From Gonatopus flavifemur (taxonomy: Eukaryota > Arthropoda > Insecta > Hymenoptera > Dryinidae), in NCBI GenBank assembly GCA_018340375.1, contig JAFFJZ010000007.1, positions 20,620,001-20,684,000 on the forward strand: 64,000 nt of DNA, in the 5' to 3' direction. Under the pieces are notes generated by a model, which searched no databases, was not told the origin of the DNA, and saw only the letters and a list, made by a program, of their open reading frames with translations. Shown here one piece after another: positions 62,163 through 64,000 of this stretch. Position 1 is the stretch's first letter. Each line of letters starts with the position of its first letter. A program made the position numbers and the translations under genes.

Positions 62163-63334
62163 AAAGCGAAAAGACCATCAGTTTTCTGTTCCATGGCAGT
62201 TCGTTCTTTGTTTTTTCTCTGAACCTGTCCGATATTTTCGGGAAGGATTAGAATGGAGTTTTTAAATCTTCGTGATGGAATTCTTATGCTTTTGGATTGA
62301 AAAATACAGTCGCAAATTTTTATTCCTGAACCTATTAAACGGGTTTTGGAGCAAAATCCGAGGACAAACGTGTTCGTATGTCACGTATACGTATGCATAT
62401 TTAAGATATCGCAGATTCGCGTGAGCTGTCGAGAATCTGAACTTTGAACCCACATATGTTCAGAATTATCATTATTCGGTACAGCGATACTCTGCTAATA
62501 ATATATAGGTTATTGAACTCCCAAGTAACATCCGGAGTACGCATTCTCTGAGAGATCGATGTTATCCAATGAAAAAAGCTTTTTTCGTAACAATATCACA
62601 CAATAATATCCTTAAAGAACCTTTTGAATACCATTGAAAATCTTTTCCCGATCTGTTTCGTTCAAAGCATAAACAGTAACAGCATGGAGAAAATAATATA
62701 TTGACGAAAGATCACCCGAAGTTGAATAAAACGGGGACGTAGTGGAATTCCGGCGGAGTTGAAAATCCGGTTGACTTCGTTTGACTACGAAGTAAGTTTG
62801 ACTACACGTATTGTGAAGAAAATATATGGATGAATTTTTTTCTATGATTGAATAAAACTTGGTCAACCGGCTTTCAAACTTTGCCAAAAGACGAGTTTTC
62901 GCCAACACGTTTCCATCGTGTGCGTTCGGGAGGAATCAAAGAATCGAGAAAATAATAAATTATAAAATTTCACGAGAAAATTTATACTATAAAAAATTTC
63001 AAATGGAATAAAATCATACAAGAAAAGACAGAAGTTGTTAATATTTAGAAAAATGACTGTCAATTGAGGAAAAAAGAGTACCGCTGAAGAATATTCGTAG
63101 TGAATCTACCAAAAGTTGATAGTTTCCCGATGAAAAATAACGATGAATCGATCAACGTTTAGTATTGTCACTACGAATTGTTAGCAAACTCCCTAGAACC
63201 ATTTTTCAGCGATCCTCTTTTTCGCAGAATTATCATTCATTTTTCTAAATGTTGATGAACATTTTTTAAATATTGATAACTTTTTTTCCGTTTATAGAAG
63301 CTATTTAGTGTCCAAGAACACTGTGAACCCCTGT
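62163..63334. other. intergenic or intronic, nothing recognised
   Basis: Includes a single CCCAAGTAACATCCGG end near 62521 without a partner, and a 98-codon minus frame (62612-62908) without recognisable domains. Confidence 0.4.
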
Positions 63335-63591
63335 GTCGGAAAATTTGAACGGTTTTTATCCTCATGTTTCGTTTTTAGATTGATTCGGTCCTGATTGTTG
63401 AATAATACGGATAAAAACAGTACTTTTCCATGATTTTAGTCTGAATTTCTCCTTCAACGAATGAAAGTGATTGAGGAGGAATCCAGACTAAAATCATGCA
63501 AAAGTACAGTTTTTGTCCGTATTAATCAACAAGCAGGACAAAATCAGTCTAAAAACGGAATATAAGGCCAAAACCCGTCCAAATTTTTCGA
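63335..63591. mobile_element. foldback MITE
   Basis: Arms of about 120 bp mirror each other: TCGGAAAATTTGAACGG on the left against CCGTCCAAATTTTTCGA on the right, with TACGGATAAAAACAGTAC and its inverse inside. Beyond it, ATTTTTCGACTCGGG occurs again near 63769, so a larger composite repeat may extend to about 63785. Confidence 0.6.
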
Positions 63592-64000
63592 CTCGGGCCG
63601 AGTCAAAAAGTGAAACCTGATTTAGCTCTGATTCGTTACGTATTTCGGAGTTGAATCACGTTGGATTTCATTTCTCAACCTGATCTTGTTTTCAAACTTC
63701 TCTTTCGACCTGATCAAACTCTGGATCGTTGCGTATTACGGAGTTGATCAGGCTTTAAAAAGTATTAAAATTTTTCGACTCGGGAATTTCCATTCATTCC
63801 TTGGATGCAGTGTGGAAAATTATGGGGAATTTTTCCTTAGTCGCTTTGATGGCGGATTACCCTCCTAGTCATGTTGAAATACTTTTTTATTTTAAAAAAT
63901 TGAAGACTTTCCCATACCTTGAGAAATTATTCCACCTTTTAGGTGTTGAATCTTTCGAAAAGTCTCGTAAGTATCCGCCAAATAATAGTGAAAAGTCTCT
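63592..64000. other. right edge, repeat remnants only
   Basis: Two related blocks (ATTCGTTACGTATTTCGGAG and TCGTTGCGTATTACGGAG) lie at about 63632 and 63725. No gene seen. Confidence 0.4.

Overview
This is eukaryotic nuclear DNA, almost certainly from an insect. It is AT-rich, its genes are split by GT-AG introns, and two genes belong to the DM4/DM12 family, which is essentially restricted to arthropods. It is also densely packed with small DNA transposons. I suspect Hymenoptera from the general look of the repeats, but nothing in the window proves the order.

Host genes occupy only about 1.9 kb of coding sequence. (1) At the left edge, a minus-strand DM4/12 gene (exons 2437-2583 and 899-1085) runs off the window. 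(2) At 41352-46124, a plus-strand DM4/12 gene has four recognisable exons and a 3.6 kb last intron full of foldback repeats. (3) At 46905-50186 and beyond lies a minus-strand mitochondrial carrier of the SLC25A32 type (folate/FAD). It has two alternative C-terminal exons, and its first exon is not in the window, so 50187-64000 is probably its first intron. The two DM4/12 genes are divergent and separated by about 39 kb in which I find no host gene.

The rest is repeat history. 2.6-13 kb: a hairpin element, several short-duplication MITEs, two hAT MITEs and two tRNA-derived SINE-like heads. 13-19.8 kb: little that can be recognised. 19.8-20.6 kb: an inverted second copy of the element at 9.0-10.6 kb. 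24.8-28.4 kb: a stack of nested insertions containing a complete DD41D mariner-like transposon with about 380-bp inverted repeats and an intact 353-residue transposase. 28.5-33 kb: more MITEs. 35-38.1 kb: foldback elements and the 3' end of a non-LTR retrotransposon. 39.9-41.2 kb: a hAT MITE just upstream of the second DM4/12 gene. 53-64 kb: more MITEs, a 1.7-kb hAT-like element and a dead DD34D mariner lacking the first catalytic aspartate.

The two strongest observations are these. The carrier gene has a duplicated, phase-compatible terminal exon that swaps the sixth transmembrane segment. There is also a large group of non-autonomous elements with CCC...GGG or CAC...GTG ends that duplicate only two bases at the target; several insertions are proven by empty sites in sister copies within the same window. 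No RNA gene, CRISPR array or virus-like gene was recognised. All calls are by eye from the sequence; no database search was possible.
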